Shown in pieces: positions 40,736-54,600 of a DNA stretch of 64,000 nucleotides. The stretch comes from Ascaris suum (Eukaryota; Nematoda; Chromadorea; Rhabditida; Ascarididae): NCBI GenBank assembly GCA_013433145.1, contig CM024185.1, forward strand, positions 2,988,501 to 3,052,500, read 5' to 3'. Each line of letters opens with the position of its first letter. Position 1 is the stretch's first letter. Under the pieces are notes generated by a model, which worked only from the letters and a program-made list of their open reading frames with translations, made no database searches and was not told the DNA's origin. Both the position numbers and the translations under genes were made by a program.

Positions 40736-43700
40736 CATATAAAGAATAGAATCGCTCAATCACGGCAACGAGCGTATTCCGCATTCTTCAAGAAAGAAAC
40801 TCGAAATTACATAAAATAATATTTTTATTGCAAAACATTTTGGTAAAATGAAATTGACCCCCATTATTGATTACAAAGATAGAATTCCCGAGAAGGGAAT
40901 AGAATTTTCCCATCGGAAAAAAATTGGAAAAAAAAAAGATTAAATTTACAATCTCTATGGGAAGAGAATTCCCAAGAGGTCACCTATAACAATTGTGACG
41001 AAAGTATCAAATTAAATTTGAATTAATGACATTCGAATGATTCAAAGTTGTAGATTTTAATGGAGAATTCAATTTCATTGATATAGGCGAGGAGAAATTT
41101 TACGAAACTTTTTGCATTTTTCAATAATTTTTCAAAAATAAATTCGACATTAAAAATTAAATAAATGAAATATACAGCATTTTTTAAGTAAATAAGTTGG
41201 CAGTAAGTAATGAAAGCGTTTTCGATAATATTCAAATATTGAGCGTATTTACAGTAACGTAAAATAAGGAAAATACATTTGCGATAATATTGATTGAAAA
41301 TTTAATCATTGTAATGATAAATATAAATATTTAATTATATTTAATTATACAAATATTTAATTATATATCAATTCAATATGATTCAATTAAATGCTAATAA
41401 TGGCGTAAATAAAATCGTAAAAGTGATGGCTAATTGATGAAATATTCGACAGATTTTACGAGTTCGAATAACTATATATAAAATATGAAAAGAAACTCGA
41501 GTAATTGAAACGTTTGAATAATTTATACTCAAATATATGTAAATTTTTGTATTCATATTCAAATATATGTAAATTTTTTTATTCATATTCAAATATATGT
41601 AAATTTTTTTAATATAACCGAGTGAGGTGAATTTGAAATAGAGATTAGTTGATCATTATTGAGGCAATGATTCATGAATTTGCAAATTAAATTCATATTA
41701 TGGTATTGAGAATGAAAATGAAAAAACGATTATTAGAATGCCCACAATGATCATATTTAATTTCCACTGTTATATACGTTGAATAGAATTAATTGAATTT
41801 ATTTGAAATGATTTACAAAAGTGACGATTAAAAATTTTCATTAATTCGATACGTTTTTGAGTTTAAAGAATTCGGAAGAAAAAAAATAAAATCGAAGAAA
41901 ATTTTCTTTGCGATTTAATTTAATATTTTATCATTGAAATTTATTTGTTTGTTTTTTTTTTCTTTGTAAAATATTTACTTCATAAAATTATTCCATTATA
42001 AATTTGTTTTATTGAAATTTTTTTCCGTTGTAAAATTTTATTGAATAAATGAAATTTTTTAAAGAAAAAGTAAAAAAATATAAAAATTAAAGAAAAAAAA
42101 TGAAGTAAAATAAGCAATGAAATAATCGAAAAGTTCGCAGAAATTAAATATAAACTGAGAGATTTTCCTATGATTGAAATGTCTGAAGATATTAGTGAAC
42201 ATAGAGACATTAAACTCGAAGATAACAACAACAAGAAATTCAAACAACACAAAAAGGAAATGAATTATCAACGAAATTAAGATTGAGACTCATGAAGACA
42301 ATTGACAGCTATGAGCTCGTGACAGCTAAGTCGACCGACATCGAATTAAATGAAATATCAGAGTGTCGATTAAAAACTTTGAAATATAATATTAGGCGTA
42401 ACTCAAGGCGGTAATATTCCGTGATTTTAGACGGGAAATGCGCAGATGACTTTCATAGTTCTCTATGGATCCGAATAAACTTTTCGAGAGCTCGCTTCGT
42501 GGAATGGATTTGCGCATTTTCGAATATCTCTGTTTCCGATTGCAAAAAAAAAAAAAAAAAAACAAAAAAAAAAAAAAAAACAAAACCGGACAACCATATT
42601 CAAAAAAAGGCTCACAAGAGGTAATGCAGGGCTACTATTAAAGTTCAGTGCAGCTAAATCGAATCATCTATAGGTGATAATTGTGGTAAATGAAACGGAC
42701 AGGTGTACTTTTAAAGCAACTAATAAGATTGCGAAATAGGTGTGAAATGAATTGAAAGTTTAATACACTTATATTGGTGATAAGACAGTCTTGAATTGTG
42801 TCCTTTTCGAAATAGTTGCAATCATATCTTATCTGATGTGCTTTCCATGGTTGCACTTCCACGGTTGTTCTCGGCAAAGCACATTCTAGTAGCATTCTAC
42901 CAACAAGTCCTGCAGTTTTAAGTGGCGAACAAATAAAGCGAGACTTATGAATATAAACAATTATAACCTACATTAGAGGATTTTTTGGATGATCCAAAGT
43001 TCCTGGATGATCCAACAACATTAAAAAAACCACAAGCACTTAAATATGCCTTGGAATTTTTTTTTTGCATTTTACAATCAATAAATATGTTTTTATATAT
43101 TTTAAAATTGGCCAAGTTGATAAAATTGGCCAAGGTTTGTCGGCGCCAATGATCCCATTGAAACATGAGTGCACACATGAGCAATGAGCATGTTTAATTA
43201 TTCGTTGATAATTTGTGACAATAATCAATTCGACGGCGACAATAGGAAAACGATATCATACTATCACCTATATCGAATTGAAAAAAATTCATTGCGGTGA
43301 TATTTTGTATGCATATGCTAATCGTTTATTTGTTTTCATGAAATTATGCATTATACTCATAATGGATAAAAAAAGACTTTGTGCCAAACAATTGTTGGCA
43401 CCAACAGACAACAGCATCGTTTCGAATCAATGGTAGGTAAAATTGGAGTTCGGCTCTTCTAAATAACTCAAATTAAACTAATCAAATAAAATAAATTAAA
43501 TATAATTGAGTTTGTGAATAATTTTATAGATGATTCCGACTCCGGAGTCATACCTTGACAATTCAAACTTTCATATTTTATTTCAAGTTAGCAAAAAAAA
43601 AATAGAAAAATTTTTGCAAAAAATTCAATTATATTTATCGCTAATAGAAATATAATAATTTATTTTTAATTCAAAAATCTATTGATGAAATTCTCCACTT

Positions 43701-45329
43701 AAATTATGCTAAAAACTATCGCTCAAATTATCACTTAGATTTAATCTTACTTCCTCCGAAATCTCTATTTCAGCTCCGTATTTATCGGTCTGAAAAAAAT
43801 TTTTTTTTTTAATGCAAATGTTAGCATTGAATTTAACAGGCGATGAATTTTGAAAATGATGGATTTTGTGGGTCCCGAGACGAAATTTTCAAAAAATTGA
43901 ATAAATGCCAAAAATTTTTATTCTGCGATGATGAAATCCACTGAAGAGATAGAAGTGGGAGTTTCCGATCTTATCTTGTTTGAGCGAAGTGTTTCTCCTT
44001 CTAGAAAAGTTGTATGATTGAGGTTGATATGTCGATTATTGCCGAGTGTTGTTGTTGAAATTGCGAGGAATTATATACGCATCAAGAAGGAGGTATTTTC
44101 TTTATTTTAGTGGCGACCTATTCGCAACAAGGATTAGCATCCAATTTCTGGATTCCTCAACTCTGAATTCAACGCTGGAAGTGGGGAGAGGAGGGAGGGG
44201 ACGAAAGAGGGGAAGGGAATAGGCGGGATGAGGAGTTAAAAGGGCTAGGGATGTGAGGTAATTATTGAGGCTTGAATTCAATAAACATGTTTGAGTATAG
44301 TCACTATCAATTTCCTTCCGATCTATATACGTATATAATTTGAAACATTCAGATATTGAATTAGATCATTGTGTTGTTTCTTTGTGAGATTTCGATCGTT
44401 TTTTTTGCTATTTTTTGTACCGGTCGGTCATCTTAATAAATACTTTACCAGATTCTTAAAATTTTAACTATGGATAACATAAGGTCGCAGTTTGATAAGT
44501 TGTTTTCAGTCAATAAGACGGAGTGCTGAAACTGATCTTTATGTGGTCATCGATCAGTAAGGTGGACTTCAAATATTTATATCTATTTAGATCAGAATTG
44601 TTGTGATCATATCACTCCAATTGGGAGGTAAAGTGCAAATGTGAGATTATGGTGAATATTGAATTATGAGATATTAGCAATTTATCTAGGATCCGGCGAA
44701 TGGACGGATCGTCAGATGATACTCAATGAAGAGGATGAAGGTGCTTGACGTGTGAATACTTGCTGAGGGTTGATTCAAGAGTTAAGGTGATTCAGCTGTT
44801 TTCCTTCCGCCAATAGAAGTCTGTCATCTGTGACGTAATGAAAATTTAGGTTGGGGGAGGGGGGAGGTGTATGGAGGGGGAACATAAAACCTATTCAATG
44901 ATACTTGGAGGTGGAAGCGTCAACAAAGGAAATAGTTGCAGCGCAATTAATGTCCCACAGTGCAATTTTAATTGAGCGAACTCTACGAAGGATCAAATAA
45001 AGTAAAAAAAAATTTCTGTCACATTTGACGGCCAAATGAAATTCCTTACCCAACCCGAGCTTCGGGAAATGGAAAAGAGAAAGGGAAAAGCCTTTTTCTT
45101 GTTTTAATGATGGCGTTCAATTGTCATCGGTGGGAAATAAACACATATCGATTGATTGCTTATATTTTTGCATATATCCGATTTTTTCCTTCTTCTTTCA
45201 AATTCTTCATCACGTCTATAACAGGCGACATTTCCGATTTTCGTTTTTGCGACCGTTCTGACGTTTGAAGGAGTTTGGCGGATTATTGAGGCTCATTTAC
45301 TACAAGCAGCAACGAGCACGAGACGATAA
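40736..45329. other. AT-rich intergenic stretch
   Basis: No supported gene. It contains the 31-bp tandem repeat at 41526, a poly-A block at 42542-42583, the 12-bp palindrome GACTCCGGAGTC at 43538-43549, and a short segment at about 44690-44715 resembling 2293-2320. Open frames at 42950-43440 are not convincing. Confidence 0.5.
41526..41612. repeat. 31-bp tandem repeat, three copies
   Basis: Three copies of a unit ATTCAAATATATGTAAATTT plus TTTTATTCAT. The first copy has CTCAAAT and TTTTTG variants. Confidence 0.9.
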
Positions 45330-45545
45330 GTAGATACTGATTAGCAAGCAAGACCACAGCCTCTTTATATCTTCGGCTACAGCCCCGAAGGTATGGGGAG
45401 ATCATCATCCACACGGGGGAAATATCAAATCAAGATCAACACAAGTGTGAGCAAAACACCTTGTTATACAAAATGAAGGTCAGCTTGATCACTGAGATCA
45501 CAAAAACTCATTGATCGTAACAAATCACTCGTTAACAATTTGCGC
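45330..45545 (+). repeat. dispersed repeat, copy A (about 215 bp)
   Basis: This copy matches 51155-51366 in the same orientation along its whole length, with scattered substitutions and small indels. Shared anchors include ACTGATTAGC, CAAGACC, CAGCCT, CTTCGGCTAC or CCTCGGCTAC, CAACACAAG, TGAAGGTCA and the final GTTAAC/ATTAACG. A 6-bp hairpin CTTCGG/CCGAAG lies in the middle. The family is not recognised; size suggests a SINE-like or other short non-autonomous element. Confidence 0.75.
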
Positions 45546-47689
45546 CATTCTCCATCGTGTTTAAGTTATTTGATGTCATAGTGAAGTAAAGTAAGGTTAA
45601 TGCTCTCATCTATCATTACAAGTTAGGCGGCTGTCGTAAGTAATGATAATCGATAACCGGATTTTGGTCCAAACTTTTTTCCGGAGCGACCGAAATTCCG
45701 TTTTTACTAAAATACTTCCGATTGTTGAACGACCGACATTTCTGAAATTCGGTTGCTTTCGACCATCCGGTTGCAAACGAATGTTTCCGGTTGATCAGCG
45801 ATGGAAAGAAATTACTACCTGTTTTAAGACCAAAAACATCACTACCTGAACATAAGTTCACTCTAATCGAAACGTTGCTCTACCAGTAGTGATCCGACCA
45901 TAATCGCACGTTATGGGATCACTTGACGCGAAACGCTGCACGAATCTATTTGTGCATTTTTCTCTTTATGAGATCAAATTTTTGGGAGCACATTTTATCG
46001 ATATCGTTTGGACAAATTCTTCGAAGTTATCGATTTTTTGATAAAGTGATCAATAAAAAAAATCGATTGATGATTGCTGATTGATCTCTCTCATCATCCT
46101 TTCATCTTAAATTCTTGCACATTATTTCATTTTTGAAATTTCTGCTGAATTCAATTTTTTTCGCTTTTCCGAAATTTTTCTCGTCTATGAATTTTAAATT
46201 CGCGACACACACACCCAAGAAAGTCGAATTTGCCGCTCTTATCGATCGAATAAGCTATAAATATATAAGTAAGAGTTGTTTGGCGTTTCTGATGATCATT
46301 TGACGTTTGTAATTGTTGTTGTGCGGTTGCGAGTCGTCTATCTATTTGTCTCTGTCGGGTTTGTCGGCGTCGTTTGATGCCGTTGATCATCAAGAAGTTA
46401 ATTATGAGTTGATCTGTTGTTTATTGGCGCATTTTATTTCGTAGATTTATCTCAACGATGACATATTTGTGCATAGGTGACAGTTCATATTAAGACAAAG
46501 CTTTATTTATTTATTTTTTTTTTTTAACAAACCATTCAAATTTCTCAATAATGAAAAAATTTTTTAAAAAATATTCCCATTTGGTTAGGTAAACGAATGC
46601 GGATATCCCAAGATTAGTGAGATCGCCGCTTGAGTTTTTGAAGTATGATTTGGTGACTGGGTAGTTCGACTATCGATGGGCATCCTTTCTTATTCCTCTT
46701 CCTTCAACAGTCACTAGAGGTGAAGTTTGTATTCGGACAGTCATGGGAGGTGTCCATCCCATCCCTTCACCCTTGCTGCAGGAATCAAGGGCAAAATTTC
46801 GATTTTGTATACATAACGTTTTTGTATTCCACAACTCTTTTAATATATTTGCGAAATTCGGCGGTGATCGGATAACTTTGAAGTTCGATACTGTTGAGTG
46901 TTTTGAAGGGCTATTGAGTTGCGATTTGCTTGCCTGATATTTGGCTGAGGAAAAAAGATCTTCTGGCAGGATTTGCGGCTAATGTTTCATTGTTCATCAC
47001 TCAGTGACAACTTTCATGTAGATTTTCTTGTTTGCAGTATTAATATTGCTATAGCTTTACAGTTTTTATATTTTTGTAGTCAGCCGTAGCAGTTATCGTT
47101 TGTTCAGCTCTCTGGGGGAGGGGGGGGGGGGGAGGGTGGATGAAGGGAGTCTAAGGCTTCGTTGAGGTAAGATAAGAGGGTAGCTTAAAAAAATCTGAAT
47201 TTTTTTTGCTTCAATTGGACTTTACAAAATTCAGCGAAATAAAGTATAAACGAGTCTGTTCATTACGGAAGAAGTCCATTTATATCGAATCAACATACCG
47301 CCTTCTTATCGAGATTTAAGATGCATAAGGATGCTCTGTTTTGGAAATTGGACAGCGTTTTACCATCAGAGTTTTGCCAGTGATTCCTTGTCTTCCAATA
47401 ACTTTGATGACAGATGTTATGGAAGGAGGAGGGATTGCGTGTACTTTTGAAGGATGGAGAATGTGGAGTTAAGATCGGCAGTTTGATATTGTGAATGATT
47501 GCCTGAATAGAGTTTGATAGGGTAGTACAACTTTATAGTCATTAGGTCGTGCCAAGTTCCTCATCAAACTGTAAGAGTGGAACAGTTACAAGACCTACAC
47601 ACAGTCAAAAATAAATGGAAAATATTCAGATCTTTTTTCATTGACAATCTCGATTTTTGATGTGAATGCGTTATGGTATTATTTTCAGG
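45546..47689. other. intergenic stretch upstream of the Tudor gene
   Basis: No supported gene. At 45640-45800 there is a CCGGTT/TTCCGG-rich segment that looks like decayed short repeats, and at 46310-46395 a minus-strand frame rich in Gln and Arg (QTRQRQIDRRLATAQQQLQ) that is open but has no partner exon. The interval from the end of the repeat to 47689 should hold the promoter and outron of the Tudor gene. Confidence 0.45.
47678..47688 (+). promoter_or_regulatory. candidate spliced-leader acceptor of the Tudor gene
   Basis: GGTATTATTTTCAG ends one base before the ATG at 47690. A perfect acceptor consensus this near the start codon is characteristic of trans-spliced nematode genes. Confidence 0.6.
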
Positions 47690-50600
47690 ATGGATGTAGG
47701 TGGAAGAAGTCGTATGGATGCGCGAAAGAGGCAAGGGCGGACTGTTGAATATAAACCTGACAATGCTGTGCCACGATCTACTGTTAGCGGTTACGTTCAG
47801 AAGGGTTTCTTCTACCGAGCAATTCTGAGTATTTTCTTAAATTTCTTGTGTTTTCATGTCTTCAATAGTGATTGAATTAGGGAGTGCATGTGGTATATGG
47901 GATTGAATTTTTTTTTTGGGGGGGGGGGGGAGGTGAGGATGAGAATGGGAACGCTAATTTTATAGATTGCTTTTGCGCATGATCCGCTTTAAGCAATACT
48001 AGGAGAATATTATTTCAGGGAATGTTGTTTTGTGGTACTTCAAATTTCCGTGGGGAATTAGAAAAGCGAGGAGGAGAGGGGTGGCGATCGAAGAAAGGAG
48101 ACACTCAAGAGAATCGCCTATACGGTCTATTATACAATATGTGGATATCTCTCAGTTTTTAGATCCTTTTAAATTGCCATTTCGTTCATAGTGTGGAGAA
48201 TATTCGTCACGAAGCACTGTCTTCGTCCACTTCATCTAAATTGCTTTATTTGGAACGCACGAGTCGTATAGATCGTTGGAAATTCTTTCAACGAAGGAAA
48301 TGTTTATTTGCCGATCATGACGAACTATAAATGCGTACTGATGCAAATAAACTGTAAAAGTTGGTACTTATCGGAATAGTTTTAGTGATAGTTCCTAAAC
48401 AGACTAGATCAGCTACTCTTTGGTCGGTGTACTCTTTTTTCCTTGTAAATTGTTGCTGCTGTGAAATTCCGACCAGTATAACACATTTTTGACTGAATGA
48501 CCTCTTTGAGATGCACTCATGAGCACTTTTTACAGAGGGCGTTTCATTCGATATCGATGATAATGGCCTTAACGTAGAGCCATCCCGCAGGGCATTGGCT
48601 ACACGGATTCAGACCTCCAACCTGCCGGCACTTCTGCTACCCGCCGAAAAGGAAGAATTCATTATGGTTCGAATTGCCCAAGTGCAAAGTAGGTTTTTCT
48701 TTTGCTCTCAGGTAATTTTCATTGGTCAGTTTGATGGAATTTTATTCTTAATTCTCTGTCATCAATTTTATCATTGAGAAATGAGTGGCAGACCGATCCG
48801 TATACCTTGGCAAGTGGGGAGGTGTACGTAACGTTCGAAGAAAATATGGAAGTGTAGAAGGGTATAGGATATAAAGCTAGATAGAAGTGCGGATTTTGAT
48901 ACTTATAGGCCGCTTTTTTCTTACTGCTGCCAAATTGGAAGTGGTTTATGCAATCTTGGTTTGAATCATGGCACTTGGCCACAGACATGTGGAATAACCT
49001 TTGCTCGCTGTGTGTCGTACGCAAAAGATTTGCAGATGTATCGCGTTATTTTGTGCAGCTTGAAGAAAATGGAGCGATGATAGTGGATATGATGGCGCAT
49101 ATTTCCTACCTGGAAGGGAGGAAAGCATTTGATCGGATGAGCAACGCAGAGAGCGGAACGATTGTGTTGGCAAGGTGAGTTCAGTTCGTTGCTTTGAAAG
49201 GACACCGAGGCAAAGAATAGAAATACTGCAAATGGATTCTGTTTTTGTGTTTGGTATGAATAATGAGGGTTAATGCTGCTGGTTGTTCGTAATTTCTCGC
49301 GGTGTCATATGTCGATGTTTTTGTTTAGATTTGCCGAGGATGGTCGCTTATATCGAGCGAGTGTCGTCTCTAAGATCAGTATGCTCCAAGTGAGGGTATG
49401 TTTTTATGCGTTTATTTGTTCGCCTTTACTGCAATGTGGGGTCAGATTTTTTTTTTTTACAAGAATCCGAAGTGGATGTGGAATGCAAATTGGCGACGGC
49501 TTACGTAGAGAAAAAATTCAGCTTTTATTGTGGCATATAAATTGCAGAACAAGTTATTCGGGAACTGCAAAGGTAAAGCGGTTATCGTTGAGGGCACTTA
49601 AAAAATGCAAGCCATGCGTTGCGGAGATATCGCAGTACAGGTGCGGAGTTTTGTTTTTTTTTTTGTTTTTTAATTTTATTGCAGTCCTCCAAACCCCCAT
49701 GAGAAGACTAGCTTAGCATGGTTGGTTTCTAAGCTGAATCATGAAAACAGTTTTGGTAAGGCGTTTCACTCATGACAGGGTGTAGAATGTGGACATGCTT
49801 ATTACTCAAACACGGCCTCACGCCTTCATTAGTATTCAGTCATGATCATGCGCAGGCGTATCCGTGTGTGCCAACATTTTTAAGGCGAAATTGATATTTG
49901 TGTTTGCTGAGTGTTCGCGTTGTTGAAGTGGTTATTAGAAGTTGTAGGGGTGCACATCAGGCTCACTGGAAGGTGTTTCAGGTGTTTTTCGTGGATTATG
50001 GCAACATAGCAGAAGTGTCCGTCTCCGATGTATACAGGCTCGAGGATCAGATGCTCTTGGAAGTACCACCGCAGGCAATTTGCGTTCAAATTCAGGGCGT
50101 CGACACCTCAGTACTATCGAGACGCCGATTCACTGAAGCAGTCATCGATAGAACTGTTGGAATACAGCTGTGTAAGTGCTGCTCCGTTGTTATCACATAC
50201 GTATCGATCTGTGCATGTTGATTGTTGTGCTTGTCCAGTGCAGTCCGCACCAACTTTATCTGTAAGTGTCGTAAGATTGTGCCATTGGGAAAATTTAAAC
50301 AAATTTGGTTTCTGTTGAAAATCCGGAACCTCTTTTGTCCTTAAGTTTTGCAAAGAATCTTGTGAAATGAAAATCTCATTTTACTGATTACCATAGATGA
50401 TTGTCCAGGAGAAGCGGAAAGCGGGTCTTTTGAGAGGAAGCAAAAGGAGGGGGTATGTGTTATATATATTTAAGGCAGTGATATTGTCGCACTATATAAG
50501 AAATGAAGGATGCAGTGGCAAGGATTGACACTCTGAATGAAAGATTCTAGCATTTGATCCTTGTTAAGGGTTTTTTCGTGGGGGTGGTATCCTGGTGCTA

Positions 50601-51568
50601 TAGGGAGTTTAGCACAGTTTATGCATATTCATAGCCAGCTGCCTTCTTCCAAAATTTGCATGGACTTGGCCTCTGCTTTGCGCTATTTTTATTTCATTCT
50701 TTTTTGGCAAGTGAAACACAGTAAAGGCCAGCCGAATATGAAAGCTGAAATTTGTCTCCAAGTGAGGAATTGTCTTCAGTGTCGGTGGCCAACAACAATG
50801 AAGCGTTCATTGTGAAGATGCATACTATCAGCGAGGGCGAGGAAATCGACATAGCAGATGTACTCTCCGGCAGATGTCCTCCTCCTGTTTCAGAGTGTCC
50901 AAAACCTGGTAACTGTTCCTTTCTTTTGCTTAGTGGCGAATGGCGTAGAGTGCTTTACCTCATGTGGATATGAGTGTTCATGCATAACTCTTAAACACGT
51001 ACGACCAGTCAAGTACACAGCGCCTGTCGGTGTTTCACTAAGCGAACTTTATCCTGATCGCCAATTGCGACCGTTTCTGCGGCATGTGAAGAACCTCTCC
51101 GAAGCAATGAGCTCATTTATTACGAGCGGTAACACCAGGAGAGGATAAAAAGCACAAACACTGATTAGCGGCCAAGACCGCAGCCTATTTATGTCCTCGG
51201 CTACGATCCCTGAGGCAAACCATGACCCTCATATGGAGAGAGCAGCGTCAAGACCAACACAAGCGTGTGCACAACAACTTAACTTACTAAACTAGGTGAA
51301 GGTCATCAGGGTCACGTAGATTACAAGAACTATTTGGTCATAATAGATCATTCATTAACGTTGCGGAATTATTGGCGTTATGGAATGGTGGGTGTGGAAG
51401 TTTTACCAGAGGAAGTTAGAAGACTGCAATTAATGTGGATTCTGAGTGGTCATTGATTGTGAGTTGCAGCAGAAGGTTGCGCAACTGATGAACACAAAAG
51501 AATGCATATTGAGGATTAATATTTCATATTAGAGGGTTTTGAAGTGAAAGATTAATCCAGGAAATAGA

Positions 51569-51662
<94 letters not shown>

Positions 51663-54600
51663 GTACAGGCGGGGGTGACGTTTATCAGATTTCTGTTTCA
51701 AGATGACCGTTATATTTTAAAAGTATTTGTGCGAAGAATTTTCCTTTCAGTGCCGAAGTCACAGCCGATAAAATGGTCGCCAAGAAATGAAATGGCAAAT
51801 GGTAAGAATGATGACTGTTATTTGTTACCACATTCGAAAATGAGCTCGTTTAGGTTGCTGCAATTGTTTTATCTGATTTTATCACTGAGTAGAATTTTAC
51901 TTGTAATGGAGTTGTGTTATAGTTGATTGTCGGTGTAATGGTGGTCGATTTATTGAAGGATTGAGTAACGTAGTTCGCGAAGATTGGTTTTGAATCGTTT
52001 TCCGAGAACTTGACGATTGTGAAATTTCGTATGGGAGTGAGAGAGAAATGTAGAGGTGAGGATATAAGTGATTGTTTCTTTTATAACTTTGATGGTTTTT
52101 TTTATTATGAGAAATTTGATGGTTTTAAAAAAAATGAGAATTTTGTTGATGAATAAAGTGAGTAGCAAGCTTTGAGCACTGGACATGGATGGTATGGTAA
52201 TGGTTTTTGGTTATGTCTAGGCAATAAAAAAAAAGAATGTGTTTTTCACAGCAAACGCGAAACAGATATTTTCATATTTAGCCAGCAAATGGTAAATTGC
52301 TCACTGAATATGTCGACGGTGGGCTATCTAACGTGTGGAACTTTAGGAATAGCTTTGGCTGCACTTAATGCTCAGCGAAGGTGAAGGGCTAGGACTGCGG
52401 CTTCAGGGCTTCCCATATGCAGGATTATTGTCAGTCATTAACAAAAGGGATCATGCACCTTATTATGTTGTAGAATGCTTGAGAAAGGTATTTTATATCA
52501 TGGTATGGAATCGACATTTGAGCCTGAATCAAGGGTTTTAAAGTTGTTTCGGTTACTTTGTAGTAATGCGAACAGCAACCTAAGTAAGTAACAGATTGAG
52601 TATTGCATTTTTTTTTAAATGAGCAGCGTTCAGAAGTGACTGCAATAAAAAAGGATTTAGCAATTTACGATAAGGGGAGGTAAAGAGGTGAAGAGTGCGG
52701 TTTAGCAATGATGCAGTCGGTCCTTAATATGATGATTCCTATGATGCCACAATAACAGATGAATTTAAGGCAGTGGTGATGATCGTCGAAGCGCGCGTAG
52801 TGGTGTCGGTTTTAACAGAGGAAGAAATATCTCGGAAAGCTCTTCTGGACTAGGCCAGAGAGGTTTGTTTACTTTCGATGTCGGTCATGATCGGTTTATT
52901 CTAAAGGAGGATAGGTGGGGAATGATTTTCTTGGTAGTTTATGTTGGGAAATATTTGGCCATCAGAGTGGCGCGAATATGGAGGAATGATTATCGGTGCG
53001 ATAAATCGTCCTATTTTTTCTCTTCTATCCTGAAATCCCGAAAGGCTCTATAATTGAATATTGAGTGCTTTCACTTCCTTACCTAGTCGTACTCTTTTAT
53101 GAGCCAGCTGCCCTATAATCCGGCCATTAAAGAATTCTTCAGAAACATGCTGAACCGATTCCATGAGCTGAAGGTTTGCTGCTTTATGATTTTGCTGAAT
53201 GTAATATTCTGCAGAAGCTGGCTATGGGAAGGGCTCAGGTGGCGAGAGTGCAAAGTATACAGGTAGTCGGATGCGAAGTGCTGACGACGGGCATGACAGT
53301 GAAAGTCGAGAAGATGGTCAGTCATCGTCAAACTCGGGCCGCAATACTGGTGGGGGTTTCGGTCTGAGAGGTAATGATCTTTTTTGAATGGTTGTTCTTA
53401 ATGCTATGGGCAACTTTTGTGCAAAACGTGTTGATGTGCATTATGCAATGCTGTAAGCGATTTCAAAAGTAGGTTGGGTAAGTACGATCGTTGCCCGGGA
53501 AGCCCGTTTTCCTCATTCCCTCCTCCTGTCCTCCTCCGCCCCTCTCAGCATTGTCTGTGAGTCAGTATGTTGGTAAACGCTCTTGCGGTTAAGTTTTCGG
53601 TTTTTCAAAATTGGCAATTTTTGAAATTCTTGGTCTCTAGAACACCTTGCAAGTTTTCCTAATCATGCGGATATTTTTAAAGATTTGCGCGCTGTTCTTC
53701 CAGGGTAGTTCAAATATTACAAAAGATCTGGATCACAGTGTGAGAATAGTGTTTAAATTTGCTCCGATTATAGGTGATGCGGGATTCGGAAAGTTTGGGA
53801 GGAGTTCATTTAGCGATGACGGTGTTGATGTTGATCGTCGATTTGGCGGCAACTTTGGACGAAGAGGTAAGCTCACTGCGTTGTTGCGCCATATGTAGCG
53901 AGCCTTGTTAGAGTGCATAGGCAGAAGTCAGATTATTATCTCTTTTTGCTGTTCCGCTCCATTACATTGAGCTGGTTTGTTTTGAGATGCGCTCAATGCG
54001 CTTTCTGTGAGATGTCTTTGATCCCCCGAAAGGTGGTGTTTCTCATGATATCACCATGTTTCATGTTCTCGATGGCTTCTTGATAGCCTCCTCCCTCCTT
54101 CCCCCCCCCCCCCCCCACCCCCACTCACCCAAAAAGATAGTATTGTCTCTTTCTTCTTCTTTGCACTAAAAACTGTTAAATTGTTGTCTCAGAATTTGCG
54201 TGAAGCTGGACTGGGCATGATCTGTCTGCTTTACAAGACGCGGCTGTAAAGTTGTAGATCTGTTGTTCAGGTTTTAATAAATGGGGCCGTTCCGACATCT
54301 GGAAGCGTTCGTCATAAAATTTCAGCAGTGGATGTATTCAGCGTTTTTTGCTGTGCATTCCCTTCCAGTTATGAGAAAATGGAAACATGCTCATTTGCCT
54401 TGTTAAGCTTTCCGATTAGAAATTTTTTCGGCGAAGGGAATTTGGTTCATCCGAATTTGCAGATGAAAGTGGCGCCGGTAAGAGACCGTTCAGCGGTGAC
54501 AGCGAAAGATTCGGTGGGGAACGAGGAAGAGGATTTGGGGACAGTCGTAGCGACGAGGAAAGGCGTGGTCGTGGTGCTAATGGAGACAGAGGTAATAACC

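Noticed and set aside
45616..45861. Open frames on both strands
   Set aside because: They fall in a CCGG-rich repetitive patch and each mirrors the other; no partner exons.
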